Notes: generated by a model from the sequence alone, not told the origin. A DNA stretch of 21,794 bases from UBA7985 sp049612785 (GCA_049612785.1 JBMZBW010000036.1:1-21794), one strand, 5' to 3'; positions 1 to 7,499 are shown, counted from the first letter of the stretch. Made by a program: numbers and translations.

Positions 1-521
1 TGGGATCATCAGGCCATAGGTGTCGTCGTTGGTCAGCGCCTTACCCATGGAGATGATTTCATCCCAAGTCGTTGGCGGTGCTTCCGGGTCCAGACCCGCC
101 GCAGCGAACTGTTCCTTGTTGTAGTAGGCTACAATGGTCGAACGCTGGAACGGAATGCCCCAAGTCTGACCTTCGATTTTGCCGTTGGCCATCAGCGCTG
201 GATAGAAGCTGTTGAGCCAGTCGGCATCATCCGTCAGCGCTTCGAACGGCAGGATCAGGTCCTGCTCGATCAGGTCGTAAGCGTCGATTGAGAACATCAC
301 CGCCAGCTGTGCNNNNNNNNNNAGTTGCCTGAGTACACAGCGTTAACGCTGATGTCAGGGTTTTCTGCCTCAAAGTCCGCAACGATGCTGTCCACGACTT
401 GGGTCAGGGCACCACCAACGGCGATTGGGTAGTACATGGTCAGTTCGGTTTCAGCAGCCGCTGGCACCGCCAGGCCTGCTGAAAAAACGACTGATAGGCC
501 AATACCTCTGAAATGTTTCAT
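1..521 (-). CDS. ABC transporter substrate-binding protein, family 1 (UgpB-like), partial and interrupted by an assembly gap
   Basis: Periplasmic binding protein of an ABC importer, probably for a sugar or glycerol-phosphate compound. The start ATG at 521 follows a good ribosome site (GGGAGG). Residues 1-23 form a Sec signal peptide ending AAA, with the mature protein starting ETELTMYYP. The N-lobe then runs to VYSGN, where ten Ns interrupt it. Beyond the Ns the minus strand reads AQLAVMFSIDAYDLIEQD and continues open to the left edge, including WGIPFQRSTIVAYYNKEQF, typical of extracellular solute-binding family 1. The two parts are in different frames as assembled, which I attribute to the gap and not to a real frameshift. 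It lies 26 bp downstream of the ATPase gene, in the same operon. The exact substrate cannot be read from the sequence. Confidence 0.88.
313..322. other. Assembly gap (10 Ns)
   Basis: Ten consecutive Ns lie inside the binding-protein gene. The minus-strand frame before the gap ends in a T that would begin a Tyr codon, and the frame after it must begin at GCA. The true missing length should therefore be 2 modulo 3, which ten is not. The run is likely a fixed-size placeholder. Confidence 0.95.
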
Positions 522-547
522 AGTCTCATCCTCCCTTGGATCTATTG

Positions 548-1585
548 CTACTTTTCAGGTTTTTGCTCGGATACGCGTCTGCCTGCTTGATCGAAGACGT
601 GCAGATCTTTGTTGTTGAATGTCACTTCGATGCGTTCACCCACTGGAACGAGCGAAAGGCCGGGTTTCATAACCGTCAGCCCTTTCACGCCCGTGTGTTC
701 CAGCCCGATTAGGGTTTCATTGCCCAGGAATTCGGCCTCACTGACAATGCAGGAGAGGCGTCCTTTTCCCGGTTCGGCAATCTCTACTTTTTCCGCTCGG
801 ATCCCCAATGTCTGGTCCGCGGAGAAACCTTCGACCACGCCCGGATCGATCAGCGCCATGGGCGGCGCACCAACAAATTCGGCGACAAAGGTATTTGCTG
901 GTCGGTTGTACAGATCATCCGGCGAACCGGTTTGCTGGATCCGCCCTTCGCGCATCAGCACGATCTTGTCCGCCAAGCTCATCGCTTCAGTCTGGTCGTG
1001 GGTCACGTAAACAACGGTAATTCCTAGATCACGTTGTAATTTCTTGATGTCCTTGCGTACGGAATTGCGCAGTTTCGCATCAAGGTTGGAGAGCGGTTCG
1101 TCCATCAGGCACAAACGCTGGCCCGCCACAATCGCGCGCGCCAGTGCCACCCGCTGCCGTTGTCCACCAGAAAGCTCACTGGGCTTACGATGCTCAAGCC
1201 CCACCAGCCCGGTAATCTCCAACGCGCGAGCCATTTTCTCGCGCCGTTCCGCCCGAGGAACCCGGCGCACCTTCAGGCCGAAAATCACGTTTTCAGCGAC
1301 CGATAGATGGGGAAACAGGGCGTAAGACTGAAACACCATAGACAGGTTGCGCGCAGAAGCCGCGCTGGTGGTGACATCCCGTCCTTCGATCAGGATCTGG
1401 CCTTCATCGGGGATTTCCAGACCGGCCAGCAAACGCAGCGTCGTGGACTTGCCGCACCCGGATGGACCCAGCAGGGCAACAAAGGAGCCTTCTTCGATAT
1501 CGAGGGAAATCTCCTCCACACCCAATTGGCCGTTCCAGCGCTTGGCAACGTCCTGCAGAACTACGAAAGGCTGCCTGTTGTCCAT
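548..1585 (-). CDS. ABC transporter ATP-binding protein, MalK/UgpC type
   Basis: Cytoplasmic ATPase subunit that powers the importer whose binding protein lies immediately downstream. In numbering from a GTG at 1588 the nucleotide-binding domain shows Walker A GPSGCGKST (41-49), Q-loop VFQ (85-87), signature LSGGQRQRVALARA (139-152), Walker B LCLMDEP (159-165) and the switch His197 in VTHD. The C-terminal third (about 240-346) is the TOBE-type regulatory domain of the MalK/UgpC/MsmK group, and the length of about 345 residues fits. I prefer the ATG at 1585, which has AAAGGGA just upstream; the GTG at 1588 overlaps the regulator's stop codon. The overlap with the DeoR gene and the short gap to the binding protein indicate one transcript. 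Sugar versus glycerol-3-phosphate specificity is undecided. Confidence 0.93.
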   Translation of the reverse strand: MDNRQPFVVLQDVAKRWNGQLGVEEISLDIEEGSFVALLGPSGCGKSTTLRLLAGLEIPDEGQILIEGRDVTTSAASARNLSMVFQSYALFPHLSVAENVIFGLKVRRVPRAERREKMARALEITGLVGLEHRKPSELSGGQRQRVALARAIVAGQRLCLMDEPLSNLDAKLRNSVRKDIKKLQRDLGITVVYVTHDQTEAMSLADKIVLMREGRIQQTGSPDDLYNRPANTFVAEFVGAPPMALIDPGVVEGFSADQTLGIRAEKVEIAEPGKGRLSCIVSEAEFLGNETLIGLEHTGVKGLTVMKPGLSLVPVGERIEVTFNNKDLHVFDQAGRRVSEQKPEK

Positions 1586-1587
1586 CA

Positions 1588-2361
1588 CTATTCCCTTTCC
1601 GCCAGTATCAGTCGGTCGCCCAGATCATCGAGAAGAGGGCCAAAGCTCGGCTCCGGGCGTCGATCGAGGATGACGTAATCCATGTCTGAAATGTTCTCGC
1701 CGACCGCAGGTGCCATGCGGCCAAATTTGGTGCGGTCCAGCACGAGCAGAGAGACTTCGGCGTTTTCGCGAATGCGCTCGCGCGCCCGAACTTCTGCTGC
1801 ATGGAATTCCAGCAGGCTGCCGTTCTCCGTGACACCTGCCACGCCGAATATTCCGAAATCAGCCCGATATTGCCCAAACAGCTTCAGCACCTCGTCACCC
1901 AGAATATCGCGGTCCGGCAGACGAACTTCTCCACCGGGCAGGATAATCCGGTTGGATTGTTCCTCACTGAGAGCCATGGCAGCGCTGAGGTTGTTGGTGA
2001 TGACCGTCAGTTCCTTCCGATCCCGCAGCGCCCGAGCAACGCTCAGTGGCGTTGAACCAATCGAGATGAAAATCGTCGAACCGTCCTTGACCAGTGCCGC
2101 CGCAGCGGTACCGATGTCGCGCTTTTCCGAAATGTTTGTTCCGGCGCGTTGATCGAATGGAGTATTCAAGTACTGCTCCGCCAATTCTATCCGACCATGC
2201 CGCCGACGAAACGTTTCGCCGTCGCAGATGATGTCCACGTCCCGTCGAATGGTCTGCATAGAGACATCAAAGATCTCAGCCATAGCGCCCACAGACACAG
2301 CCCCGCGTTCGAGCACGAGCTCAACGATCTGACTCCGTCTGTTTCGCTTCTTTGCTGACAT
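1588..2361 (-). CDS. DeoR/GlpR-family transcriptional regulator
   Basis: Probable local repressor of the importer operon that it leads. The N-terminal winged helix-turn-helix contains GAVSVGAMAEIFDVSMQTIRRD (about residues 20-41), the DeoR-family signature. The C-terminal sugar-phosphate-binding domain follows, with DGSTIFISIGST, LTVITNNLSAAMAL, ILPGGEV and a late DRTKFG motif, all usual in GlpR-like proteins. I chose the ATG at 2361 (257 aa) because GAAGGGG lies about 5 bases upstream. A GTG at 2403 would add 14 residues with no ribosome site and would reach into a candidate operator half-site. Effectors of this family are phosphorylated sugars or glycerol phosphate; the specific one is not evident. 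Confidence 0.92.
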   Translation of the reverse strand: MSAKKRNRRSQIVELVLERGAVSVGAMAEIFDVSMQTIRRDVDIICDGETFRRRHGRIELAEQYLNTPFDQRAGTNISEKRDIGTAAAALVKDGSTIFISIGSTPLSVARALRDRKELTVITNNLSAAMALSEEQSNRIILPGGEVRLPDRDILGDEVLKLFGQYRADFGIFGVAGVTENGSLLEFHAAEVRARERIRENAEVSLLVLDRTKFGRMAPAVGENISDMDYVILDRRPEPSFGPLLDDLGDRLILAERE

Positions 2362-2688
2362 CACCGCCCCTTCAGGCATCGAACAAAAGTTAAGCGCCGA
2401 CACCCGTTTTTGTGGTGCGACACACTAACTTAATTACAAAAAATATTACAAAACAACTTTTTTAAGTGAGTTATTCAGGAAAAAATGGGATTTTTAGGCT
2501 TAATTGGATAATTAATCCTATGAAAATGTAATTTTGTTCGTTTTTATTTAGTGTGAGATTGGCGCGGGTAGAGGTGATAGACCCGACCTTCAAACCAACC
2601 GCCCAAAGCGGCACATTCCAACTGGTGTGATTTCTGTATGCTGACGACCTCTTCGATTTTTGACCGGTATCAAGAGGTGAGAGTCCGC
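2362..2688. promoter_or_regulatory. Divergent AT-rich control region between the DeoR/ABC operon and the HAD gene
   Basis: No convincing gene is seen in this roughly 330-bp stretch. It is far more AT-rich than its flanks, with A and T runs at 2437-2462 and 2524-2550. It holds a 24-bp dyad (separate entry) and two inverted copies of CGAACAAAA: 2380-2388 directly, and 2532-2540 as the reverse complement. These are plausible operator sites for the DeoR protein encoded at its left edge and may control both directions. Promoter boxes could not be assigned with confidence. Confidence 0.55.
2496..2519. promoter_or_regulatory. 24-bp inverted repeat, candidate operator
   Basis: The arms are AGGCTTAATT (2496-2505) and AATTAATCCT (2510-2519), separated by GGAT. 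They pair at nine of ten positions. The dyad sits centrally between the divergently transcribed DeoR/ABC operon and the HAD hydrolase gene. Binding by the DeoR protein is inferred, not shown. Confidence 0.5.
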
Positions 2689-3522
2689 ATGCCGCAGGCC
2701 ACTACGCCGGAAACGACAAAAGACATTTCGTCATTGACCGAGATCGCTGATGAGGTCTCGGCTTTTGTCTTTGACGCCTTTGGCGTGCTCAATGTCGGGG
2801 AGACGCTGATCGAGGGTGCAGACCGTCGTCTCGATGAACTTCGCGCCCTTGGCTGCGACATTCGAATTCTGACCAACGCCGCCAGTTACGACCGCAAGGG
2901 CGCAGTGAATAAGTTTCATCGTCTCGGTCTGGATATCCAACCCGATGAAATCATCACCAGCCGTGATGCCGCCCTGTCAGCCTTAAAGCCGGGCCTCTGG
3001 GGGGCGATAGCTGCACCGGAGGACACTCTTGAAGATATCGAAGTTGACTTGCTGCGGCTTGGGGACCGGGCCGAAGACTTTGACCATGTGAAGGGTTTTC
3101 TCTTTCTCTCCTCCTCAGGCTGGACCATGGCGCGTCAGGAACTCTTGCTGGCCTCTCTCCAACGCAACAAACGTCCGGTCCTGATTGCAAACGCGGACTT
3201 GGCTGCCCCCCGCGATCACGGTTTTTCTCTTGAGCCTGGGCATTTTGGTCACCTGCTGATGGATCAGGGCATCGACACGGTTCGTTTCTTCGGGAAGCCC
3301 TTTGAGGAGGTTTACGAACTGGTGGAGCAGTCGCTGGCCGACGTGCCTCTCGATCAGATCGCCATGTGCGGCGATACCTTGCACACCGACATCATGGGCG
3401 CTGCTGCCCGAAAGTGGCGGACTGTGCTGGTCACGCAGGATGGCCTTTTCTCCGGTCATGATACTTTGACCTTTTGCCGGCAATCCGGCCTGCACCCTGA
3501 TTGGCGGGTCGCGCGCATCTGA
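2689..3522 (+). CDS. HAD-superfamily class IIA hydrolase (TIGR01459-like)
   Basis: Cytoplasmic HAD-fold hydrolase, probably a small-molecule phosphatase. In numbering from the ATG at 2689 (277 aa), motif I is FDAFGVLN with nucleophile Asp29, motif II is the Thr in ILTNAA (about 61-65), the motif III Lys is Lys203 in FFGKPFEE, and motif IV is GDTLHTD (228-234). The cap between motifs II and III identifies class IIA. The second motif I Asp is replaced by Phe (DxF); an aromatic at this place (DVWGV-like) is a feature of this subfamily. AGAGGTGAG at 2673-2681 favours the 2689 start over the ATG at 2638, which lacks a clear ribosome site. Its position opposite a GlpR-like regulator and a UgpC-like ATPase suggests a sugar-phosphate or glycerol-phosphate role, by inference only. 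Confidence 0.85.
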   Translation: MPQATTPETTKDISSLTEIADEVSAFVFDAFGVLNVGETLIEGADRRLDELRALGCDIRILTNAASYDRKGAVNKFHRLGLDIQPDEIITSRDAALSALKPGLWGAIAAPEDTLEDIEVDLLRLGDRAEDFDHVKGFLFLSSSGWTMARQELLLASLQRNKRPVLIANADLAAPRDHGFSLEPGHFGHLLMDQGIDTVRFFGKPFEEVYELVEQSLADVPLDQIAMCGDTLHTDIMGAAARKWRTVLVTQDGLFSGHDTLTFCRQSGLHPDWRVARI

Positions 3523-3546
3523 AAGCGGGCTGAAATCCATCAAGGA

Positions 3547-3567
3547 TATTCTTCAGAATAATTATTC
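3547..3567. promoter_or_regulatory. Overlapping dyads upstream of the dehalogenase operon, candidate LysR operator
   Basis: TATTC (3547-3551), GAATA (3556-3560) and TATTC (3563-3567) form two overlapping inverted repeats. The second is a perfect 12-bp palindrome, GAATAATTATTC (3556-3567). It lies in the 109-bp AT-rich gap, 65 bp before the first gene of an operon that ends with a LysR gene. LysR-type regulators commonly bind short interrupted AT-rich dyads at such positions. Assignment to this regulator is inference. Confidence 0.4.
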
Positions 3568-3631
3568 AGTAATTACGGATAATAGGGTCTAAATATCCTG
3601 CTATGCTTCCCCAAACAAAATAGGGGATGTT

Positions 3632-4534
3632 ATGTTCGAGGGCTTCTCAGAACAGATGGTTTCGGGCGACGGCATCGACATTTTTGTACGACACGCCGGG
3701 TCGCAAACGGCCCCTGGCCTGCTGCTGTTACACGGATACCCTCAAACCTCCGCCATGTGGCACAGGCTCGCGCCTCTTCTCACGTCAGATTACCATGTCA
3801 TCTGTGCCGATCTTCGAGGCTATGGGCGATCAGACAAACCTTTGTCAGACGACGAACACGCGCCCTACTCCAAACGAGCCATGGCGCGCGACATGATCGA
3901 GGTCATGAAACACTTCGGTCACAACCGGTTCTTTGTCGGCGCTCATGACCGCGGCGCGCGGGTGGCGCACCGGATGGCAATGGATTTCCCCGATAGCGCG
4001 AAGGCCATGGTTCTGTTGGACATTGCACCCACACGGGAAATGTATCGCGACACCAACGCGGACTTTGCGACCGCCTATTGGCATTGGTTCTTCCTGATTC
4101 AGAAACACCCCATCCCCGAACAGATAATTGGCAAGGATCCTGAAGGCTTCTGGAAGCTGAAATGCTTCAATCAGGCCAAGGGCAACAATCCATTTTCGGC
4201 AAAAGCTTTAGCTGAGTATATCGACACCTTCAGCTCCGAGGCGGCAATCCATGCCTCCTGCGAAGATTACCGGGCCGCTGCAACCATCGATATTCAGCAC
4301 GACAACGAAGACGGTGATCAGAAATTTACCACACCCGCTCATATTCTATGGGCCAGCCACGGTGCCATAAACACGTGCTTTGATGCCCTGAAGCTCTGGC
4401 GCGAACGAGGCAGCCAGATTGACGGTGAGAGGCTGAACGCCTCTCATTATATGGCGGAAGAAATACCCGAAGAGATTGCCCGGCGGATGGACGGTTTTTT
4501 CCAAAAGCACAGAGAAAGCGAGGCCGTCCAATGA
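3632..4534 (+). CDS. Alpha/beta-hydrolase haloacid dehalogenase, fluoroacetate dehalogenase type
   Basis: Predicted to hydrolyse a carbon-halogen bond of a short haloacid such as fluoroacetate, giving the hydroxy acid and halide, in the cytoplasm. The 300-residue protein has the full fluoroacetate dehalogenase active site at matching spacing: nucleophile Asp106 with carboxylate-binding Arg107 and Arg110 in AHDRGAR, acid Asp130 (LLDIAP), halide-pocket His151-Trp152 in YWHWFF and Tyr213 in CEDYR, and base His272 in NASHYM. HGYPQT (34-39) supplies the oxyanion region. In characterised enzymes the His/Trp/Tyr pocket separates fluoroacetate dehalogenases from ordinary epoxide hydrolases. AGGGGA at 3622-3627 supports the start. 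The stop overlaps the next start by 4 bp (ATGA), so translation is probably coupled to the LeuC-like subunit. The natural substrate is unproven. Confidence 0.85.
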   Translation: MFEGFSEQMVSGDGIDIFVRHAGSQTAPGLLLLHGYPQTSAMWHRLAPLLTSDYHVICADLRGYGRSDKPLSDDEHAPYSKRAMARDMIEVMKHFGHNRFFVGAHDRGARVAHRMAMDFPDSAKAMVLLDIAPTREMYRDTNADFATAYWHWFFLIQKHPIPEQIIGKDPEGFWKLKCFNQAKGNNPFSAKALAEYIDTFSSEAAIHASCEDYRAAATIDIQHDNEDGDQKFTTPAHILWASHGAINTCFDALKLWRERGSQIDGERLNASHYMAEEIPEEIARRMDGFFQKHRESEAVQ

Positions 4535-5922
4535 GCCGCACGCTGTACGACAAACTCGTCGACGCCCATAAGGTTTGCGACCTGCCCGACGGTGACATCC
4601 TGGTCTATGTCGACTTTCACATTATGAATGAATACACGAGCCCCCAGGCGTTTTCCGGACTGGATGAAAAAGGGCTTAGCGTGTGGCGGCCAGAGGCCCA
4701 CCTTGCCTTGGTTGACCATGTGAATTCGACCAGTCAACGTGAACCGCATGACGCCGCTTCCAAGGTGCTGATTGATAATCTCGAAGCCAATTGCAGGCAG
4801 CACAACATCGCATTTTACGGCTTGGGCGACCCGCGACAGGGCATTGAACATGTCGTGGTGCCGGAGCAAGGCTTGGTATCACCGGGCATGTTGATCGCTT
4901 GCGGCGATAGCCACACGACAACGTACGGCGCCTTTGGCGCTCTGGGATTTGGCATTGGCACATCGGAAGTCGAACATGTTCTGGCGACTCAGACTCTTCG
5001 ATACCAGCGACTGAAGACCATGCTGGTGAACGTAGAAGGTCAGCTTGCCCCCGGTGTGACGGCCAAAGACATTATCATGAAGGTTGTGCAAGTCGTGGGC
5101 GCTGGCGGCGCTAACGGCTATGCGGTGGAGTTCGCGGGCGACGCGATTTTTGCGCAGACCATGTCTGGCAGGATGACAATCTGCAACATGGCCGTGGAAT
5201 TGGGCGGTCGCGCAGCGCTGATCGCTGCTGACGCAAAGGCTTATGAAGCCGCAGCCGGACGCGTCCATAGCGCTCAGCTGCACTTCGATACCGAAATCTG
5301 GAAATCTGATGATGACGCCGAGTACGACACCGTTTTCAACATCGACGCTGCATCCATCCCTCCCTTGGTGAGCTGGGGCACGAGTCCAGACCAATCGGTG
5401 GCCATCGACGGCCACGTACCGAAGATCGACACCGCAATCTCGCCCAAGGCAAAAGCAGCGCTGGAACGAGCGCTGGATTATATGGGGCTCGAACCGGGCC
5501 AACCCGTTGCTGACATCAGAATAGATCGGGCCTTCATCGGCTCCTGCACCAACAGCCGCATCGAAGACCTGAGAGCCGCTGCCCATGTGGTTCAGGGGCG
5601 CCAAGTCGCCCAACACGTCAACGCAATCATTGTCCCAGGCTCCATTTTCACAAAAATGCAGGCAGAGGAAGAAGGGCTCGACACCATTTTCAGAGAAGCG
5701 GGCTTCGATTGGCGGTCAGAGAGTGGTTGCTCCATGTGCCTCGCTATGAACGACGATGTTGCCATGGATGGCGAGCGCATCGCCTCTTCCACCAACCGCA
5801 ACTTTGAAGGCCGTCAGGGTCGTGGTGCCCGCACGCACTTAATGAGCCCTGCCATGGTTGCGGCTGCGGCGATATCGGGTCACCTCGCCGATGTCCGTGA
5901 TTTTGAAAAGGAAGCCTCCTGA
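4531..5922 (+). CDS. 3-isopropylmalate dehydratase large subunit-like protein (LeuC paralog)
   Basis: Large subunit of an aconitase-superfamily hydro-lyase that carries a [4Fe-4S] cluster, pairing with the small subunit encoded next. Cluster ligands are visible as FIGSCTNSR (one Cys) and SGCSMC (two Cys). The substrate/catalytic segment GDSHTTTYGAFGALGFGIGT is intact and the 463-residue length is normal for LeuC. The N-terminal active-site region departs from leucine-biosynthetic LeuC: DFHIMNEYTSPQAF where LeuC typically has DRHLxHExTSPQAF, and VDHVNST where it has DHNxPT. Together with the dehalogenase and LysR neighbours, this argues for a catabolic paralog acting on an isopropylmalate-, citraconate- or methylmalate-like acid rather than leucine synthesis. 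The true substrate is unknown. Confidence 0.88.
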   Translation: MSRTLYDKLVDAHKVCDLPDGDILVYVDFHIMNEYTSPQAFSGLDEKGLSVWRPEAHLALVDHVNSTSQREPHDAASKVLIDNLEANCRQHNIAFYGLGDPRQGIEHVVVPEQGLVSPGMLIACGDSHTTTYGAFGALGFGIGTSEVEHVLATQTLRYQRLKTMLVNVEGQLAPGVTAKDIIMKVVQVVGAGGANGYAVEFAGDAIFAQTMSGRMTICNMAVELGGRAALIAADAKAYEAAAGRVHSAQLHFDTEIWKSDDDAEYDTVFNIDAASIPPLVSWGTSPDQSVAIDGHVPKIDTAISPKAKAALERALDYMGLEPGQPVADIRIDRAFIGSCTNSRIEDLRAAAHVVQGRQVAQHVNAIIVPGSIFTKMQAEEEGLDTIFREAGFDWRSESGCSMCLAMNDDVAMDGERIASSTNRNFEGRQGRGARTHLMSPAMVAAAAISGHLADVRDFEKEAS

Positions 5923-6527
5923 TGCCAAGAACCGTTCAGGGGCTCGCCGCGCCTTTTCCTGTACACAACGTCGATACCGACGTGATCATGCCAAAACGCT
6001 TCCTTGTGACGATCAATCGATCCGGTCTTGCCGATGGGGTTCTGGCGGATCTCCGTTTTGATGAGGCAGGACAGGCGCAACCCGGTTTCGTATTGAACCA
6101 ACCCCCTTGGAACCAAGCCTCCATCCTGATCGTCGGCGATAATTTCGGCTGTGGCTCCAGCCGAGAACACGCGGTCTGGGGGCTAAAGCAGTACGGTATC
6201 AATGGCATTATCGGTACCAGTTTTGCCGGTATCTTTTTCGACAATGCGCGCAAGAATGGGCTCGCATTGCCAAAAGTAACCCCGAGCTTGCGCGATGAGT
6301 TGGTGCGGCTGGCTCAATCCTCTTCCCCGCTCGAGCTGTCCATCAACCTTGAAACCCGCAAGCTCCACTTTGCAGACCAGATCGCAGATTTCTCGATGGA
6401 CGATGCGACACAAGTCGCTTTACTCGAAGACCGGGACGACACCCTGGACAGTTTGCAGCAGCGAGAGCTTATCCTAAAGTATGAGCGTCGCTTGACCGAC
6501 AAGATGCTGGTCAGTGTCATAAAATAA
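5922..6527 (+). CDS. 3-isopropylmalate dehydratase small subunit-like protein (LeuD paralog)
   Basis: Swivelling small subunit that completes the hydro-lyase active site with the preceding LeuC-like protein. The 201-residue length matches bacterial LeuD. NVDTDVIMPKRFL (about 16-28) corresponds to the usual NVDTDxIxPxxFL, and GDNFGCGSSREHAVWGL to the conserved substrate-binding loop. TSFAGIFFDNARKNG continues the family pattern. The C-terminal segment where LeuD commonly has LxGxDDI reads LLEDRDDTLDSL, so substrate preference may be altered. The start overlaps the large-subunit stop (TGATG), so the two are probably translationally coupled in equal amounts. It is followed after 22 bp by the LysR gene. 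Confidence 0.9.
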   Translation: MPRTVQGLAAPFPVHNVDTDVIMPKRFLVTINRSGLADGVLADLRFDEAGQAQPGFVLNQPPWNQASILIVGDNFGCGSSREHAVWGLKQYGINGIIGTSFAGIFFDNARKNGLALPKVTPSLRDELVRLAQSSSPLELSINLETRKLHFADQIADFSMDDATQVALLEDRDDTLDSLQQRELILKYERRLTDKMLVSVIK

Positions 6528-6549
6528 AGCGGCATCGCAGGGAGAGCAT

Positions 6550-7467
6550 TTGGAACTCAGACAACTTGAATGCTTCATCGCGGTTGCCGAAGAACTCCAT
6601 TTTCGCAAAGCCAGCGAACGGCTGGGGCTCAGTTCATCGGCGCTTTCTGACCGGATAAACGCGCTGGAAATCGAACTGGGCGTCACGTTGTTCTTTCGCA
6701 CGACCCGACAAGTCAGCCTGACCCAAGCCGGGGCTGAATTGCTGCGCGATGCAAAGAAAATACTGTCCGATATCGACAAGTCGATTACAGGCGTACGCCT
6801 GACAGCAGAACTGGGCTTAAAGAACCTTCGCATCAGCGGCGTTGACGAAGCGATTTCGGTACTCCTGCCCCAGACCCTGGCTGGTTTCCGAGCGAAATAT
6901 CCGAACGTCTACACACAGATCTTGGAAATTTCCGGCTCCGATCGCCACTCGGATCAGCTCAAAAACCACCAGACCGACATTGCATTTATTCGCGCGCCTT
7001 CCTCAGAAGATTACATTTCGAGTGAGCTGCTTTATCACCAGTCAGTCGTTGTCATTACAGCCGCTGATCACCCTCTGGCCAAAGAACCCTCACTCAGCGC
7101 CAGTGACCTACTGCACGAAGCAATCGTAGGGTATCCCAAGCATGCCAGACCGATTTTGCATGAAATGCTGTGGCACGGCTTTCGTGAGCTGGGCAAACAA
7201 CCTCGCATCGTTTGTGAGGTCATCGATAAATCGACGCTGCTCCAATTCGTTCTGCAAGGTTTAGGGATAGCGCTTGCTCCTGAATGGATCCAGTCAATCG
7301 CACCACCCGGCCTATCGTTCATCCCCTATGAGACGGGTCAAAGAAGGATATCGCTGTACGTGGCCTACCGTTCGACAGGGAACCATCCCATCATCGAGGA
7401 CTTGGTCAAGGATGTGAAGCGGGTGTCTCGACAACGCGTGCAGAATACCGCGAATGAAGCCCAGTGA
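6550..7467 (+). CDS. LysR-family transcriptional regulator (TTG start)
   Basis: Probable activator/repressor of the dehalogenase-leuC-leuD-like genes it follows. The first 60 residues are a LysR winged helix-turn-helix: ELRQLECFIAVAEELHF, then KASERLGLSSSALSDRINALE. The remaining roughly 230 residues form the periplasmic-binding-protein-like effector domain. The start is a TTG at 6550, chosen because family alignment begins exactly at (M)ELRQL and GGGAG lies just upstream. It lies 22 bp after the small-subunit gene, same strand, so it is probably co-transcribed. LysR genes are more often divergent from their targets, so this tail position suggests autoregulation through the promoter before 3632. 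The effector is expected to be an organic acid of the pathway, by inference. Confidence 0.9.
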   Translation: MELRQLECFIAVAEELHFRKASERLGLSSSALSDRINALEIELGVTLFFRTTRQVSLTQAGAELLRDAKKILSDIDKSITGVRLTAELGLKNLRISGVDEAISVLLPQTLAGFRAKYPNVYTQILEISGSDRHSDQLKNHQTDIAFIRAPSSEDYISSELLYHQSVVVITAADHPLAKEPSLSASDLLHEAIVGYPKHARPILHEMLWHGFRELGKQPRIVCEVIDKSTLLQFVLQGLGIALAPEWIQSIAPPGLSFIPYETGQRRISLYVAYRSTGNHPIIEDLVKDVKRVSRQRVQNTANEAQ

Positions 7468-7483
7468 TGATCCGCCATTGAGC

Positions 7484-7499
7484 GGCGCTTGTCCGCGCC
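7484..7499. terminator. Weak hairpin between convergent genes, possible terminator
   Basis: GGCGC (7484-7488) and GCGCC (7495-7499) form a 5-bp GC stem with a 6-nt loop in the 32-bp gap between the convergent LysR and CoA-binding genes. There is no T-tract on either side, so function is doubtful. Confidence 0.25.

Noticed and set aside
2208..2217. Palindrome GAAACGTTTC inside the DeoR gene.
   Set aside because: A 10-bp palindrome within coding sequence is expected by chance, and its codons are needed by the conserved protein.
2638..2688. An earlier ATG for the HAD hydrolase at 2638.
   Set aside because: The ATG at 2689 has a strong AGAGGTGAG site, and the extra 17 residues show no family similarity.
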